Shown here piece by piece: positions 24,594 through 33,053 of a stretch of 64,000 bases of DNA. Below the pieces are notes generated by a model, which did not search any database, was not told the DNA's origin, and worked only from the letters and a program-made list of their open reading frames with translations. The stretch's first letter is position 1; each line of letters starts with the position of its first letter. The stretch is from Microbacterium terregens (GTDB taxonomy: Bacteria > Pseudomonadota > Alphaproteobacteria > Sphingomonadales > Sphingomonadaceae), in the NCBI RefSeq assembly GCF_027922045.1, contig NZ_BSEX01000001.1, forward strand, positions 73,777 to 137,776, written 5' to 3'. The translations under genes and the position numbers were made by a program.

Positions 24594-25765
24594 AGCGCAT
24601 CCTGCTGATCGTCGGGGGCGGCATCGCCGCCTACAAGGCGTGCGAACTGATCCGCCTGTGCCGCAAGGCCGGCATCGCGGTTCGCTGCGTGTTGACCGAC
24701 GGAGGTGCGCACTTCGTCACCCCCATGACGCTCGCCGCGCTGTCGGAGGCACCGGTCCACACCAGCCTGTGGGACCTGAAGGAAGAGACCGAGATGGGCC
24801 ACATCCAGCTCAGCCGCGAGGCGGACCTGGTCGTGGTCGCGCCCGCGACGGCAGACCTGCTCGCGAAGATGGCAGCCGGCATGGCCGACGATCTGGCTAC
24901 CACGCTGCTGCTCGCGACCGACAAGCCGGTGCTCGCTGCGCCCGCGATGAACGTGCGCATGTGGCAGCACGCCGCCACCGTCCGCAACGTCGCGCAACTG
25001 CGGCGCGACGGCATCACGGTGCTCGAGCCCGACGAAGGCACGATGGCATGTGGGGAATATGGCCCGGGCCGCCTGCCGGAGCCCGCAGCGATCCTTGCTG
25101 CGATTGAACGCGCCCTGGCACCCGCGCCCCGGCCCCTCGCCGGCCGGCACGTGCTGGTGACGGCGGGGCCGACCCACGAAGCGATCGACCCGGTGCGCTA
25201 CATCGCCAACCGCTCCTCCGGCCGCCAGGGCTATGCGATCGCCGGTGCGCTGGCGAAGCTCGGCGCGCGCGTGACGCTGGTGTCCGGACCGACGGCGCTT
25301 CAGACCCCGCCGGGCGTGTCGCGGGTGGACGTGGAAAGCGCGCGCGAGATGGCGGACGCAGTTGAGGCGGCGCTTCCGGCCGACGCCGCGGTGATGGTGG
25401 CAGCCGTCGCGGACTGGCGGGTCGAGGCCGCGCCCCTGAAGCGGGCCAAGGCGGACATGGGCGATCGGCTGGAACTCGTCCCCAACCCGGACATCCTCGC
25501 GACGCTTGGCCATAGCCCGCGGCGACCGCGGCTGCTGGTCGGGTTTGCGGCGGAAACGCACGACGTGATCGACCATGCCGCCGGGAAGCGCGCACGGAAG
25601 GGCGCAGATTGGATTGTCGCCAACGACGTATCGGGGGACGTGATGGGCGGGACCGCCAACGCGATCCACCTGGTGACGGAAAATGGCGTGGAAAGTTGGG
25701 AGCGAATGGACAAGGACCTGGTTGCGGAGCGTCTGGCGGAGCGGATCGCACATGCGCTGGCATAG
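24590..25765 (+). CDS. coaBC: bifunctional phosphopantothenoylcysteine decarboxylase / phosphopantothenate-cysteine ligase
   Basis: A 391-residue fusion that catalyses two steps of coenzyme A synthesis. The N-terminal CoaC flavoprotein domain shows GGGIAAYKACELIR, VVAPATADLLAKMAAGMADD, PAMNVRMW and the ACGEYGPGRLPEP loop with its catalytic Cys. The C-terminal CoaB domain shows VTAGPTHEAIDPVRYIANRSSGRQGYAIA, a conserved Lys segment (APLKRAK) and NDVSG. Starts at ATG 24590 within the preceding stop. All active-site segments are intact. Confidence 0.96.
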   Translation: MKRILLIVGGGIAAYKACELIRLCRKAGIAVRCVLTDGGAHFVTPMTLAALSEAPVHTSLWDLKEETEMGHIQLSREADLVVVAPATADLLAKMAAGMADDLATTLLLATDKPVLAAPAMNVRMWQHAATVRNVAQLRRDGITVLEPDEGTMACGEYGPGRLPEPAAILAAIERALAPAPRPLAGRHVLVTAGPTHEAIDPVRYIANRSSGRQGYAIAGALAKLGARVTLVSGPTALQTPPGVSRVDVESAREMADAVEAALPADAAVMVAAVADWRVEAAPLKRAKADMGDRLELVPNPDILATLGHSPRRPRLLVGFAAETHDVIDHAAGKRARKGADWIVANDVSGDVMGGTANAIHLVTENGVESWERMDKDLVAERLAERIAHALA

Positions 25766-26540
25766 GCTGCTCTCCCTCGCCCTAGGTCTCGCGCTCGCAA
25801 GCTGCGCCGGCGGCGGCGTTCGTCCGGCCGCCGACAGTGCCACGGCGACGGTGCGGGAGCAGGCGTTCGGCGCCAGTGGCCGTCGTTCGGTGAAGGCGCT
25901 GGTCTATGTGCTGCATCGGGACGGGGCGACGTCGGATGCGACCGATCCCCACCGCTTCGGGCGCGACCTGGCGGCGGCCGCCCCTGGGACGCGGGTGGTG
26001 GCGCTCACCCAGCCCGTGGCAGAGGGCGACGCGGACAAGGGCATAGCCCGCGGTTTCACGCGGGAGCGCATCACGGCTTTTGCCGACCGGATCGAGGCCG
26101 GGCGCAAACGGTACCCGGACGTTCCCACCGTCGTCGTCGGAGACGGCGGCGGCGCGGCATTGGTGGCGGACCTTGCCGGCCTCCGGCCGAAACTGATCGA
26201 TGGTATGGTGCTCGCCGCCTGTCCGTGCATGTTGCCCGAATGGCGCAAGCATATGGAGAAGCGGATGCCCGGCACATCGTTCAAGCCTGCACCCGACAGC
26301 CTCGATCCGCTGATGACGGTGGGCGGTGTGCGCCCGCAGACCAAGGCCGCGCTGCTGGTCGGCTCCGAGGACCCGATCACCCCGCCGAAGTTCTCGCGCG
26401 GCTATGCCGAGGCACTCGCGCTGCGCGGCATTGCGACCGATTTCCGCGTGCTGCCGGGCAAGGGCAACGAGATCCTGAACGACCCGGAGGTGCTCTCGGC
26501 CACGACCCGGATGCTCGCATCCCTGCAGGCCGGCCAATGA
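25752..26540 (+). CDS. alpha/beta-hydrolase-like lipoprotein with altered active site
   Basis: A 262-residue protein starting at ATG 25752, overlapping the end of coaBC by 14 nt. A lipoprotein signal ends with LASCAGGG, and the rest follows an alpha/beta-hydrolase plan: a strand before [12 protein letters not shown] (the nucleophile-elbow position), [13 protein letters not shown] (acid region) and LPGKGNEIL (the His position). The elbow has Asp rather than Ser or Cys, and no His stands at the usual last position. Either the catalytic residues lie elsewhere or it is a non-enzymatic relative. Location is probably an envelope membrane facing the periplasm. Confidence 0.6.
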   Translation: MRWHRLLSLALGLALASCAGGGVRPAADSATATVREQAFGASGRRSVKALVYVLHRDGATSDATDPHRFGRDLAAAAPGTRVVALTQPVAEGDADKGIARGFTRERITAFADRIEAGRKRYPDVPTVVVGDGGGAALVADLAGLRPKLIDGMVLAACPCMLPEWRKHMEKRMPGTSFKPAPDSLDPLMTVGGVRPQTKAALLVGSEDPITPPKFSRGYAEALALRGIATDFRVLPGKGNEILNDPEVLSATTRMLASLQAGQ

Positions 26541-26986
26541 GCCGCGAACCGATCCGTATCGCCGTCCTTCGGCTGGAACATGGCCGGGGGCTGCCGCTGC
26601 CGGCCTATGCGACGGCGGGCGCCGCCGGCATGGACATCGTGGCCGCCGAAGACTGCACGCTTGCGCCAGGCGCCAGGCACGCGGTCTCGACCGGCTTCGC
26701 CCTGGCCATCCCCGCCGGCTATGAAGTGCAAGTTCGGCCGCGCTCCGGCCTTGCGATCAAGCACGGCATCACCTGCCTCAACACGCCCGGCACGATCGAC
26801 AGCGACTATCGCGGGGAAGTGAAGGTGATCCTGGTCAATCTGGGACAGGAGCCGTTTGCCATCGGTCGCGGCGAGCGCATCGCACAGCTCGTGCCGGCGC
26901 CGGTGCTGCGCGCGACGCTTGAGGAAGCGGCGAGCCTGGACGACACCGCCCGCGGTAGTGGCGGCTTCGGGTCGACCGGGCGGTGA
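26537..26986 (+). CDS. dut: deoxyuridine 5'-triphosphate nucleotidohydrolase
   Basis: A 149-residue trimeric dUTPase that hydrolyses dUTP to dUMP, keeping uracil out of DNA and supplying thymidylate synthesis. The five family motifs are present: [48 protein letters not shown] and [13 protein letters not shown] overlaps the preceding stop (ATGA) and its stop overlaps the next GTG. The coaBC-dut linkage recalls the E. coli dfp-dut pair. Confidence 0.96.
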   Translation: MSREPIRIAVLRLEHGRGLPLPAYATAGAAGMDIVAAEDCTLAPGARHAVSTGFALAIPAGYEVQVRPRSGLAIKHGITCLNTPGTIDSDYRGEVKVILVNLGQEPFAIGRGERIAQLVPAPVLRATLEEAASLDDTARGSGGFGSTGR

Positions 26987-27402
26987 ACCCCTTCCTCGCC
27001 CTGATGGTCGCGCTGACGGCGCAGCTGACGCCACCACCGGCGGAACCGAATCGCCTTCGTACCTCGCCGATCGACTGGGAGGCGTTGGACGCGCTTCCCT
27101 ATCGTACCCAACCGGAAGTGACGCCGCAGATGGTCCGCTTCGTCCAGGGCGAAATGGCGCAGGGCCGTTGCACGCCGCCTGCACCGATCGCCGGCAAGCG
27201 CCGCGTCCATGCCGACGTCGCCGTCCTGATCGGGAGCGGCGCGAGCGTGCGGGCGACCATCCCGCGCGCCATCAACTGCCCCACGGTCGAGCAATATGCC
27301 GCCGGGCTGGTGCTCGGCTTCGCGCGCGACAATCTGAACACGCGCTTCGCGGTGGAAGGCACCTGGTACCGTGTGAGCATGACCTTCGACCTGCCCGAAT
27401 GA
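26983..27402 (+). CDS. small secreted protein, function unknown
   Basis: A 139-residue protein with a hydrophobic N-terminus ([12 protein letters not shown]) that looks like a short signal peptide. The mature domain contains two cysteines ([15 protein letters not shown]) that could pair. The segment [27 protein letters not shown] layout and C-terminal [14 protein letters not shown] suggest a compact beta-rich fold resembling the C-terminal domain of TonB-type proteins, but I do not assign it. GTG start overlaps the dut stop (GTGA); stop overlaps the next ATG. Confidence 0.6.
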   Translation: MNPFLALMVALTAQLTPPPAEPNRLRTSPIDWEALDALPYRTQPEVTPQMVRFVQGEMAQGRCTPPAPIAGKRRVHADVAVLIGSGASVRATIPRAINCPTVEQYAAGLVLGFARDNLNTRFAVEGTWYRVSMTFDLPE

Positions 27403-28151
27403 TCCTGACCGACGCGGAGCTGGAGCGCTACGCCCGCCACATCGTGCTGAAGGAAGTCGGCGGCGCCGGGCAGGCCAGGCTCGCCGCCGCGCATGTGTGC
27501 GTGGTCGGTGCAGGCGGCATCGGCTCGCCGGTGATCCAGTATCTTGCCGCGGCAGGAATCGGGCGGCTCAGCATCATCGACGACGACCGCATCGAATTGT
27601 CGAACCTCCAGCGCCAGACCCTGTTCGGCACCGAGGATCTGGGACAGTCGAAGGCGGAGGTCGCGCGGCGCGCGGTCGCACGCCTCAATCCGCACGTGTC
27701 CGTCACCGTGCACCAGCTCCGGATCGATTCGGCAAACGCAGCCGGGCTGGTCGGCGGCATGGACGTCGTGGTCGACGGGACCGACAATTTCGCGACCCGG
27801 CTTGCGGTGGCCGATGCCGCACTTGCGGCCCGCGTGCCGCTGGTGGCAGCCGCAGTCGGCGAGTTTGAGGGGCAGCTTGGGGTGTTCCGCGGCTGGGAAG
27901 CGAACAAGCCCTGCTATCGCTGCTTCGTCGGCCAGGACCCGGAGCGCCCGGATCGCAGCTGCGCCGACACGGGCGTGCTCGGCGCCCTGACCGGCGTGGT
28001 CGGCAGCCTCGCCACACTGGAGGCGATCCGCGCCATTACCGCCTTCGGCGAGGATAGCGCGGGCAAGCTGCTGCTGATCGATACGCTGGCGCTGCGCTTC
28101 AGGACGCTGCTGCTCCCTAAGGATCCTGGGTGCCCCGCATGCGGGGGCTGA
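27399..28151 (+). CDS. moeB: MoeB/ThiF/HesA-type adenylyltransferase (E1-like)
   Basis: A 250-residue E1-like enzyme that adenylates the C-terminal glycine of a small sulfur carrier (MoaD or ThiS). The ATP-binding core is VVGAGGIGSPVIQYLAAAGIGRLSIIDDDRIELSNLQRQ, with the VDGTDNFATR segment and metal-binding cysteine pairs (CYRCF and the terminal CPACGG). There is no C-terminal rhodanese domain. No moaD or thiS lies in the window, so MoeB versus ThiF cannot be decided; the gene symbol is a best guess. ATG overlaps the previous stop. Confidence 0.85.
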   Translation: MILTDAELERYARHIVLKEVGGAGQARLAAAHVCVVGAGGIGSPVIQYLAAAGIGRLSIIDDDRIELSNLQRQTLFGTEDLGQSKAEVARRAVARLNPHVSVTVHQLRIDSANAAGLVGGMDVVVDGTDNFATRLAVADAALAARVPLVAAAVGEFEGQLGVFRGWEANKPCYRCFVGQDPERPDRSCADTGVLGALTGVVGSLATLEAIRAITAFGEDSAGKLLLIDTLALRFRTLLLPKDPGCPACGG

Positions 28152-28498
28152 CCGTCCTCGTCGCGACCGCCGATCCCCTCCGCTTCCGGGCGGCACTCTC
28201 CACCGCTGCGGCCACTGCCGCACTCGGCGGCCGGGCGCGGGTGTTCCTTCATGAAGACGCGGTCGTGCTGCTCCAGGCGTCCGCCGATCCCGATGCCGCC
28301 CGGCTCGCCGCGGCCGGGTTGCCGGGCCGGGCCGATCTCATCGCGATCGCCCGCGAGAGCGGCGTGGAACTGCTGGTCTGCCAGTCGGGTCTCGCCCTCA
28401 CTGGCCTCTCGATGGCCGAGCTTCCCGCCGGCACGGCCGCCGGCGGGCTGGTCAGCCTGCTGGCGACCCTTGGCGAGGATCGCCTGCTGTCGTTCTAG
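28130..28498 (+). CDS. small DsrE-like protein
   Basis: A 122-residue protein that resembles the DsrE/F sulfur-relay fold: an N-terminal strand (TVLVATADPLRF), an ARVFLHEDAVVLL segment, and a single cysteine in VELLVCQSGLALTGL at the position where DsrE proteins carry the persulfide-forming Cys. Pairing with an E1-like sulfur-carrier activator upstream fits a sulfur-transfer role, but this is inference. GTG at 28130 is chosen since AAGGA sits 6 nt before it; ATG at 28139 is the alternative. It overlaps the preceding gene by 22 nt. Confidence 0.65.
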   Translation: MPRMRGLTVLVATADPLRFRAALSTAAATAALGGRARVFLHEDAVVLLQASADPDAARLAAAGLPGRADLIAIARESGVELLVCQSGLALTGLSMAELPAGTAAGGLVSLLATLGEDRLLSF

Positions 28499-28520
28499 CG
28501 CCCGGCTGCGTGCCGGGCGC
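28498..28520. terminator. convergent hairpin between the ubiE operon and galU
   Basis: GCGCCCGGC, 5-nt loop, GCCGGGCGC: a perfect 9-bp stem starting at the stop codon of the DsrE-like gene, 6 nt before the galU stop. There is no clear T-run, so it may be a Rho-assisted or weak bidirectional terminator. Confidence 0.6.
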
Positions 28521-28525
28521 AGTCG

Positions 28526-29395
28526 TCAGGCGAGCAGGTCCTTGGCAAAGGCGCGGACTGCGGGGCCGACGTCCTCGCGCGCCAGCGCGGTTGCAAGATT
28601 GGCCTGGAGGAAGCCCGCCTTGTCGCCGCAATCGTAGCGGACGCCCTGGAAGGTCACGCCGTGGAACGGCTGATTCCCGATCATCCGCGCCATTGCGTCG
28701 GTCAGTTGGATCTCGCCACCGGCACCGGCCTCCTGCGTCTCCAGGATGCGCATGACCTCGGGCTGGAGCACGTAGCGACCGATCACCGCCAGGTTCGACG
28801 GCGCCGTGCCCGCTTTGGGCTTCTCGACGAGGCCCTTCACTTCGGTCAGCGTGCCGTCGCGCGTGCCCGGCGTGATGACGCCGTACTTGTCAGTCTGGTC
28901 GTCCGCCACTTCCTGCGCACAGATCAGGTTGCCCCCGACCTTGTTGTACGCCTCGACCATCTGCTTGAGACAGCCGGGCTGCCCAACCATGAAGTCGTCC
29001 GCGAGCAGCACCGCGAACGGCTCGTCGCCGACGATGTCGCGTGCGCACCAGACGGCGTGGCCCAGACCCATCGGCTCCTGCTGGCGCACATAGGCAACAC
29101 GACCCGGCTTCAGGCGGGTTGCGTCGAGCACCTGGAGCGACTTGCCGCGACCCGACATGGTCGACTCCAGCTCGTAGGCGATGTCGAAATGGTCTTCGAT
29201 CGCATGCTTGCCGCGACCGGTGACGAAGATCATCTGCTCGATGCCCGCCTCGATCGCCTCGTCCACGGCATATTGGATCAGCGGACGGTCCACCACCGGC
29301 AGCATTTCCTTCGGCATGGCCTTGGTCGCCGGCAGAAAGCGGGTCCCCAGACCCCCGACCGGAAACACCGCCTTGCGAAGTGGTTTGATGGACAT
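28526..29395 (-). CDS. galU: UTP-glucose-1-phosphate uridylyltransferase
   Basis: A 289-residue nucleotidyltransferase that makes UDP-glucose. The N-terminal signature PVGGLGTRFLPATKAMPKEMLPV and the following IQYAVDEAIEAGIEQMIFVTGRGK are standard, and the sugar-binding segments (EKPKAGTAPSNLAVIGRY) are intact. UDP-glucose feeds the polysaccharide pathways that start immediately beyond, on the opposite strand with wecB. It is convergent with the ubiE operon. Confidence 0.95.
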   Translation of the reverse strand: MSIKPLRKAVFPVGGLGTRFLPATKAMPKEMLPVVDRPLIQYAVDEAIEAGIEQMIFVTGRGKHAIEDHFDIAYELESTMSGRGKSLQVLDATRLKPGRVAYVRQQEPMGLGHAVWCARDIVGDEPFAVLLADDFMVGQPGCLKQMVEAYNKVGGNLICAQEVADDQTDKYGVITPGTRDGTLTEVKGLVEKPKAGTAPSNLAVIGRYVLQPEVMRILETQEAGAGGEIQLTDAMARMIGNQPFHGVTFQGVRYDCGDKAGFLQANLATALAREDVGPAVRAFAKDLLA

Positions 29396-29509
29396 GCTTG
29401 CTCCCTGTGATGTGTCAGCGCGGCCGGACGGCCGATAGACGGTCAGGCCCCCCTGCCCGATACCTTCGCGCGATTAGCACTCCCTAAACTTCCGCGATAG
29501 AAGGCTGCC

Positions 29510-30649
29510 ATGGCAACGCACCAAAACCGACGCATTCTGGTCGTATTCGGTACACGGCCCGAAGCGATCAAGCTGTTCCCCGTCCTGCACGCGCTGGCAC
29601 AGCGCCCCGGACTTGTGGTGCGCAGTTGCGTCACGGCCCAGCACCGCGGCCTTCTCGATCAGGTGCTTGCGATCGCGGGGGTGACCCCGGACATCGACTT
29701 GGACCTGATGGAGCCCGGCCAATCGCTGGATCGCCTGACCGCCCGCCTGCTGCTGGCGCTGGGCGAGGCGATGGACCGTGAGCGTCCTGACCGGGTGATC
29801 GTCCAGGGCGACACGGCGACGGCGATGGTGGGTGCGCTGGCGGCCTATTACCGCAAGATCCCGGTCGGCCATGTCGAGGCGGGCCTTCGCTCCGGCGACA
29901 TCTACCAGCCCTGGCCGGAGGAGGTGAACCGCCGCATCGTCGCCCCTATCGCCGACCTCCACTTCGCGCCGACAGAGACCGCCGCCGCCGCCTTGCGAGC
30001 GGAGAACGTCTCTCCTGAATCCATCCACGTCACCGGCAACACGGTGATCGACGCCCTGCACGCGACCCGCGACCGAATTGCGGCCGATCCGGGGCTCGCC
30101 GCCGAGATTTCGCCCATCGCAGAACGCTTTGCCGGCAAGCGCGTCATGCTGGTGACCACCCACCGGCGGGAGAACTTCGGGGACGGCATGGCCGCGATTG
30201 CGCGCGCCGTCGGCCGGATCGCCGACCGGCCCGATGTAGCGGTGCTCTTCCCGGTCCACCCCAACCCGAACGTGGTCGCAGCCATGGACGCAGTGCTTGG
30301 AGATCGCCCGAACGTCGCGCGCATCGCCCCGTTGGATTACCCCAACTTCATCCGCGCCCTCGAACTCGCGCACGTCGTCCTTACCGATTCGGGCGGGGTG
30401 CAGGAGGAAGCACCCGCACTCGGCAAGCCGGTGCTGGTGATGCGCGAGACCACCGAGCGGCCTGAGGGCGTCACCGCGGGCACCGCCCGCCTGGTCGGCC
30501 CGGACGAAGACCGTATCGTTTCGGGAATTTGCACGCTCCTAGACGACCAGGACGCCTATGCGGCCATGGCGCGCGCGCATAATCCGTTCGGCGATGGCCG
30601 GGCATCGGCAAGGATCGCGGAGATCGTGGCACGTGATTTCGGACTCTGA
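29510..30649 (+). CDS. wecB: non-hydrolysing UDP-N-acetylglucosamine 2-epimerase
   Basis: A 379-residue GT-B-fold epimerase interconverting UDP-GlcNAc and UDP-ManNAc. The signature GTRPEAIKLFPV, the region TAQHRGLLDQVL, VQGDTATA, VGHVEAGLRSGD, PEEVNRR, FAPTETAAAALRAENV, VTGNTVIDAL, TTHRRENFG and the uridine-binding TDSGGVQEEAPALGKPVLVMR match the non-hydrolysing family rather than the hydrolysing NeuC type. It overlaps wecC by 17 nt. Product UDP-ManNAc is the direct substrate of WecC. Confidence 0.93.
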   Translation: MATHQNRRILVVFGTRPEAIKLFPVLHALAQRPGLVVRSCVTAQHRGLLDQVLAIAGVTPDIDLDLMEPGQSLDRLTARLLLALGEAMDRERPDRVIVQGDTATAMVGALAAYYRKIPVGHVEAGLRSGDIYQPWPEEVNRRIVAPIADLHFAPTETAAAALRAENVSPESIHVTGNTVIDALHATRDRIAADPGLAAEISPIAERFAGKRVMLVTTHRRENFGDGMAAIARAVGRIADRPDVAVLFPVHPNPNVVAAMDAVLGDRPNVARIAPLDYPNFIRALELAHVVLTDSGGVQEEAPALGKPVLVMRETTERPEGVTAGTARLVGPDEDRIVSGICTLLDDQDAYAAMARAHNPFGDGRASARIAEIVARDFGL

Positions 30650-31931
30650 ACTGAAGGTTTGCATGGTGGGGCTGGGCTATATCGGCCTGCCCACCGCTGC
30701 GGTGATCGCCCGCTCCGGTGCCTCCGTCCTCGGCATCGACGTCGACCCGCGGGTGGTCGAGACGGTGAATTCGGGCAAGGTCCACATCGAGGAAATCGAC
30801 CTGGACGGCTTGGTTTCCGGCGTCGTTGCACGCGGTCTGCTGCGGGCCTCGACCCAGATCGCGCCGGCCGACGTGTTCGTCATCGCGGTGCCGACCCCCT
30901 TCGGCCCGAACCACGAGCCCGACGTCGGTTATGTGCTGGAAGCCGCCGCCACGATCGCGCCCGTGCTCAAGGCGGGCGATACCGTGATCCTGGAGTCCAC
31001 CTCCCCGATCGGCACCACCGAAAAGGTGGCGGCACTGCTCGCCGACAGGCGTGCCGACCTCGCGATCCCCGGCCATTGCAGCGGCACCGCGGACGTCGCG
31101 ATCGCCTATTGCCCGGAGCGCGTGCTGCCCGGCCGAATCCTGGTCGAACTAATCGACAACGACCGCGTGATCGGCGGCATCACCCCGCGCTGTGCTCGCA
31201 AGGCACTGCATTTCTACCGCCGCTTCGTGCGCGGCGCCTGCGTGACCACCACGGCGCGTGCGGCGGAAATGACCAAGCTCACCGAGAACGCATTCCGCGA
31301 CGTCAACATCGCCTTTGCCAACGAGCTTTCGGTGGTGGCGGACACGATGGGCATCGACGTGTGGGAGGTGATCCGCCTGGCCAACCGCCACCCGCGCGTC
31401 AACATCCTGTCCCCGGGGCCTGGCGTCGGCGGCCATTGCATCGCCGTCGATCCCTGGTTCCTGGTGCATGCCGATCCGGAGAACAGCAGGCTGATCCGAA
31501 CCGCGCGCGAAGTGAACGACGCGAAGGTCGCCCACACGATCGCGCGGGCAGAAGCACTCGCAGAAGCGGTGCCCGAAGCGTCGATCGCGTGCCTGGGCCT
31601 CGCGTTCAAGGCGAACATCGACGACTTCCGCGAGAGTCCCGCGCTCAAGGTCGCGCTGCACCTGGCGGAGCGCTTCGGCGATCGCGTCCGGATCGTGGAG
31701 CCCTATGCCGCACGCCTGCCGCAGGCGTTCGAAGGCACCGGTGCGCAGTTGATCGATCTCGACACCGCATTGGAGACCTGCCCCGCGTTCGTGGTGCTGG
31801 TCGACCACGACATCTTCCGCTCGGTGCCCCTGGACGAACGCGCCGACAAGCGCGTGCACGACGCGCGTGGCATCTGGCCGGACCAGCCCAAGATTGCGCC
31901 CGCGGCTCCCCGCCTGCGGGTCGCGGGCTAG
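30633..31931 (+). CDS. wecC: UDP-N-acetyl-D-mannosamine dehydrogenase
   Basis: A 432-residue NAD-dependent nucleotide-sugar dehydrogenase making UDP-ManNAcA. The Rossmann motif VGLGYIGLPTAAVIA opens the protein. VPTPFGPNHEPD, STSPIGTTE, CPERVLPGRI, EMTKLTENAFRDVNIAFANEL, PGPGVGGHCIAVDPWFLV (with the catalytic Cys) and LGLAFKANIDDFRESPAL are the family landmarks. GTG at 30633 is used; the ATG at 30663 would cut off the first strand. Together with wecB it supplies an acidic amino sugar for the polysaccharide. Confidence 0.93.
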   Translation: MISDSELKVCMVGLGYIGLPTAAVIARSGASVLGIDVDPRVVETVNSGKVHIEEIDLDGLVSGVVARGLLRASTQIAPADVFVIAVPTPFGPNHEPDVGYVLEAAATIAPVLKAGDTVILESTSPIGTTEKVAALLADRRADLAIPGHCSGTADVAIAYCPERVLPGRILVELIDNDRVIGGITPRCARKALHFYRRFVRGACVTTTARAAEMTKLTENAFRDVNIAFANELSVVADTMGIDVWEVIRLANRHPRVNILSPGPGVGGHCIAVDPWFLVHADPENSRLIRTAREVNDAKVAHTIARAEALAEAVPEASIACLGLAFKANIDDFRESPALKVALHLAERFGDRVRIVEPYAARLPQAFEGTGAQLIDLDTALETCPAFVVLVDHDIFRSVPLDERADKRVHDARGIWPDQPKIAPAAPRLRVAG

Positions 31932-31934
31932 GCT

Positions 31935-32939
31935 TTAGTTCGGCTGGCTGCCGAGATCGGGCAACGGCTCCTGCCCAGCCTGGGCGAGGCGCTGCATGCG
32001 GGCGATCTCGGCCTCGATGATCTCGATGCGGCGGCGCTCGCTCGGGTGCGTTGCCGCGCGAAAGATGCCGGCACCATGTTCGCGGCCGTACCGCTCCCAG
32101 AAGCGGACCGCCGCCTGCGGGTCGAAACCGGCGTGCGCCATCAGGTACACGCCGAACCGGTCCGCCTCGACCTCCGTGTTGCGGGTCAGCCGCGCGTTGC
32201 GCCCGAATTGTTGGAGCAACCCACGCTGGATACCCGCGGCGTTGAGGCGCGCGCGGTGCCTCAGGATGTTGTGCGCCATCTCGTGCCCCAGCACGGCCGC
32301 GAGCTCCGCATCGTCACCGGCATAGGCGACCATTGCGGTGGTCGCTTCGACATAGTCGCCGTTGGCGCGGGCATCGAGCGTCTCCGATGGTCGCGTCTGG
32401 AAGCGCGACGGGCACCCTTGTTCCGGGCTGAAGCGGATCTCGTGCCGCACGCCGTTCCGCTCGACCGTCAGCGTCACCTCACCGCCTGCCAGCGCCTTTT
32501 CGAGCTGGTCCGTTACTGCGAGCAGGCGCGTGAAGGTCCCGCTCGTGCCGCTCGGCAGATCGGGCACGGGGCGGCCGTCGATCGCGACGATCCCGTCGTC
32601 CTCGCGAAGCCCCGCGCGCGCGGCGGGGCTGTCCGGCGCCAGCGCCAGCACCGCTGGCGCGTTGCCGATCCCGAAGGTGGTGCGCACCTCCGCGCGATCC
32701 GATCCGCCGTACTGGCTGATGTCGTGCAGCAGAAAGCCCGGCAGGGGCGCCTTTTCCGGGCACAAACGCGCGGCTCGCGCCGCCAGGCGATACCCGACCG
32801 TCTCCATCCGCCGATCCAGCGTGCGCAGTGCCAGCAGGCCATCGTTCGCGGACACCGGGGGGGCGAAAGCCCCGACTGCAGCGGCAGGTGTCGCAAACGA
32901 CAGCAGGAAGGCGCACAAGGCCCAGGAAAGACGCGGCAT
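31935..32939 (-). CDS. secreted M48-family metalloprotease with internal PDZ domain
   Basis: A 334-residue protein. A signal peptide (MPRLSWALCAFLLSFATPAAA) is followed by a PDZ-like domain (about residues 95-165: VLALAPDSPAARAGLREDDGIVAIDG), then an M48 peptidase domain with the zinc motif HEMAHN at about residue 218 and the third ligand Glu in NTEVEADRFGV. M48 proteases such as BepA and LoiP act in periplasmic or outer-membrane quality control; here the PDZ sits before the catalytic domain. The start at 32939 follows a G-rich site. It is convergent with wecC. Confidence 0.87.
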   Translation of the reverse strand: MPRLSWALCAFLLSFATPAAAVGAFAPPVSANDGLLALRTLDRRMETVGYRLAARAARLCPEKAPLPGFLLHDISQYGGSDRAEVRTTFGIGNAPAVLALAPDSPAARAGLREDDGIVAIDGRPVPDLPSGTSGTFTRLLAVTDQLEKALAGGEVTLTVERNGVRHEIRFSPEQGCPSRFQTRPSETLDARANGDYVEATTAMVAYAGDDAELAAVLGHEMAHNILRHRARLNAAGIQRGLLQQFGRNARLTRNTEVEADRFGVYLMAHAGFDPQAAVRFWERYGREHGAGIFRAATHPSERRRIEIIEAEIARMQRLAQAGQEPLPDLGSQPN

Positions 32940-33053
32940 GCCCCCTGCTACCATCTCGACCTCGCCAGGCAAGCACACGCGATTCGCCTTGCGTTCAGCC
33001 TGCACTCTTATCAAGAGCGGCGACCACTGCGATTCCTGCGACAATTCAAGGTG

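Noticed and set aside
29510..30649. NeuC-type hydrolysing epimerase
   Set aside because: The motifs, and the immediate coupling to a WecC dehydrogenase, fit the non-hydrolysing WecB family.
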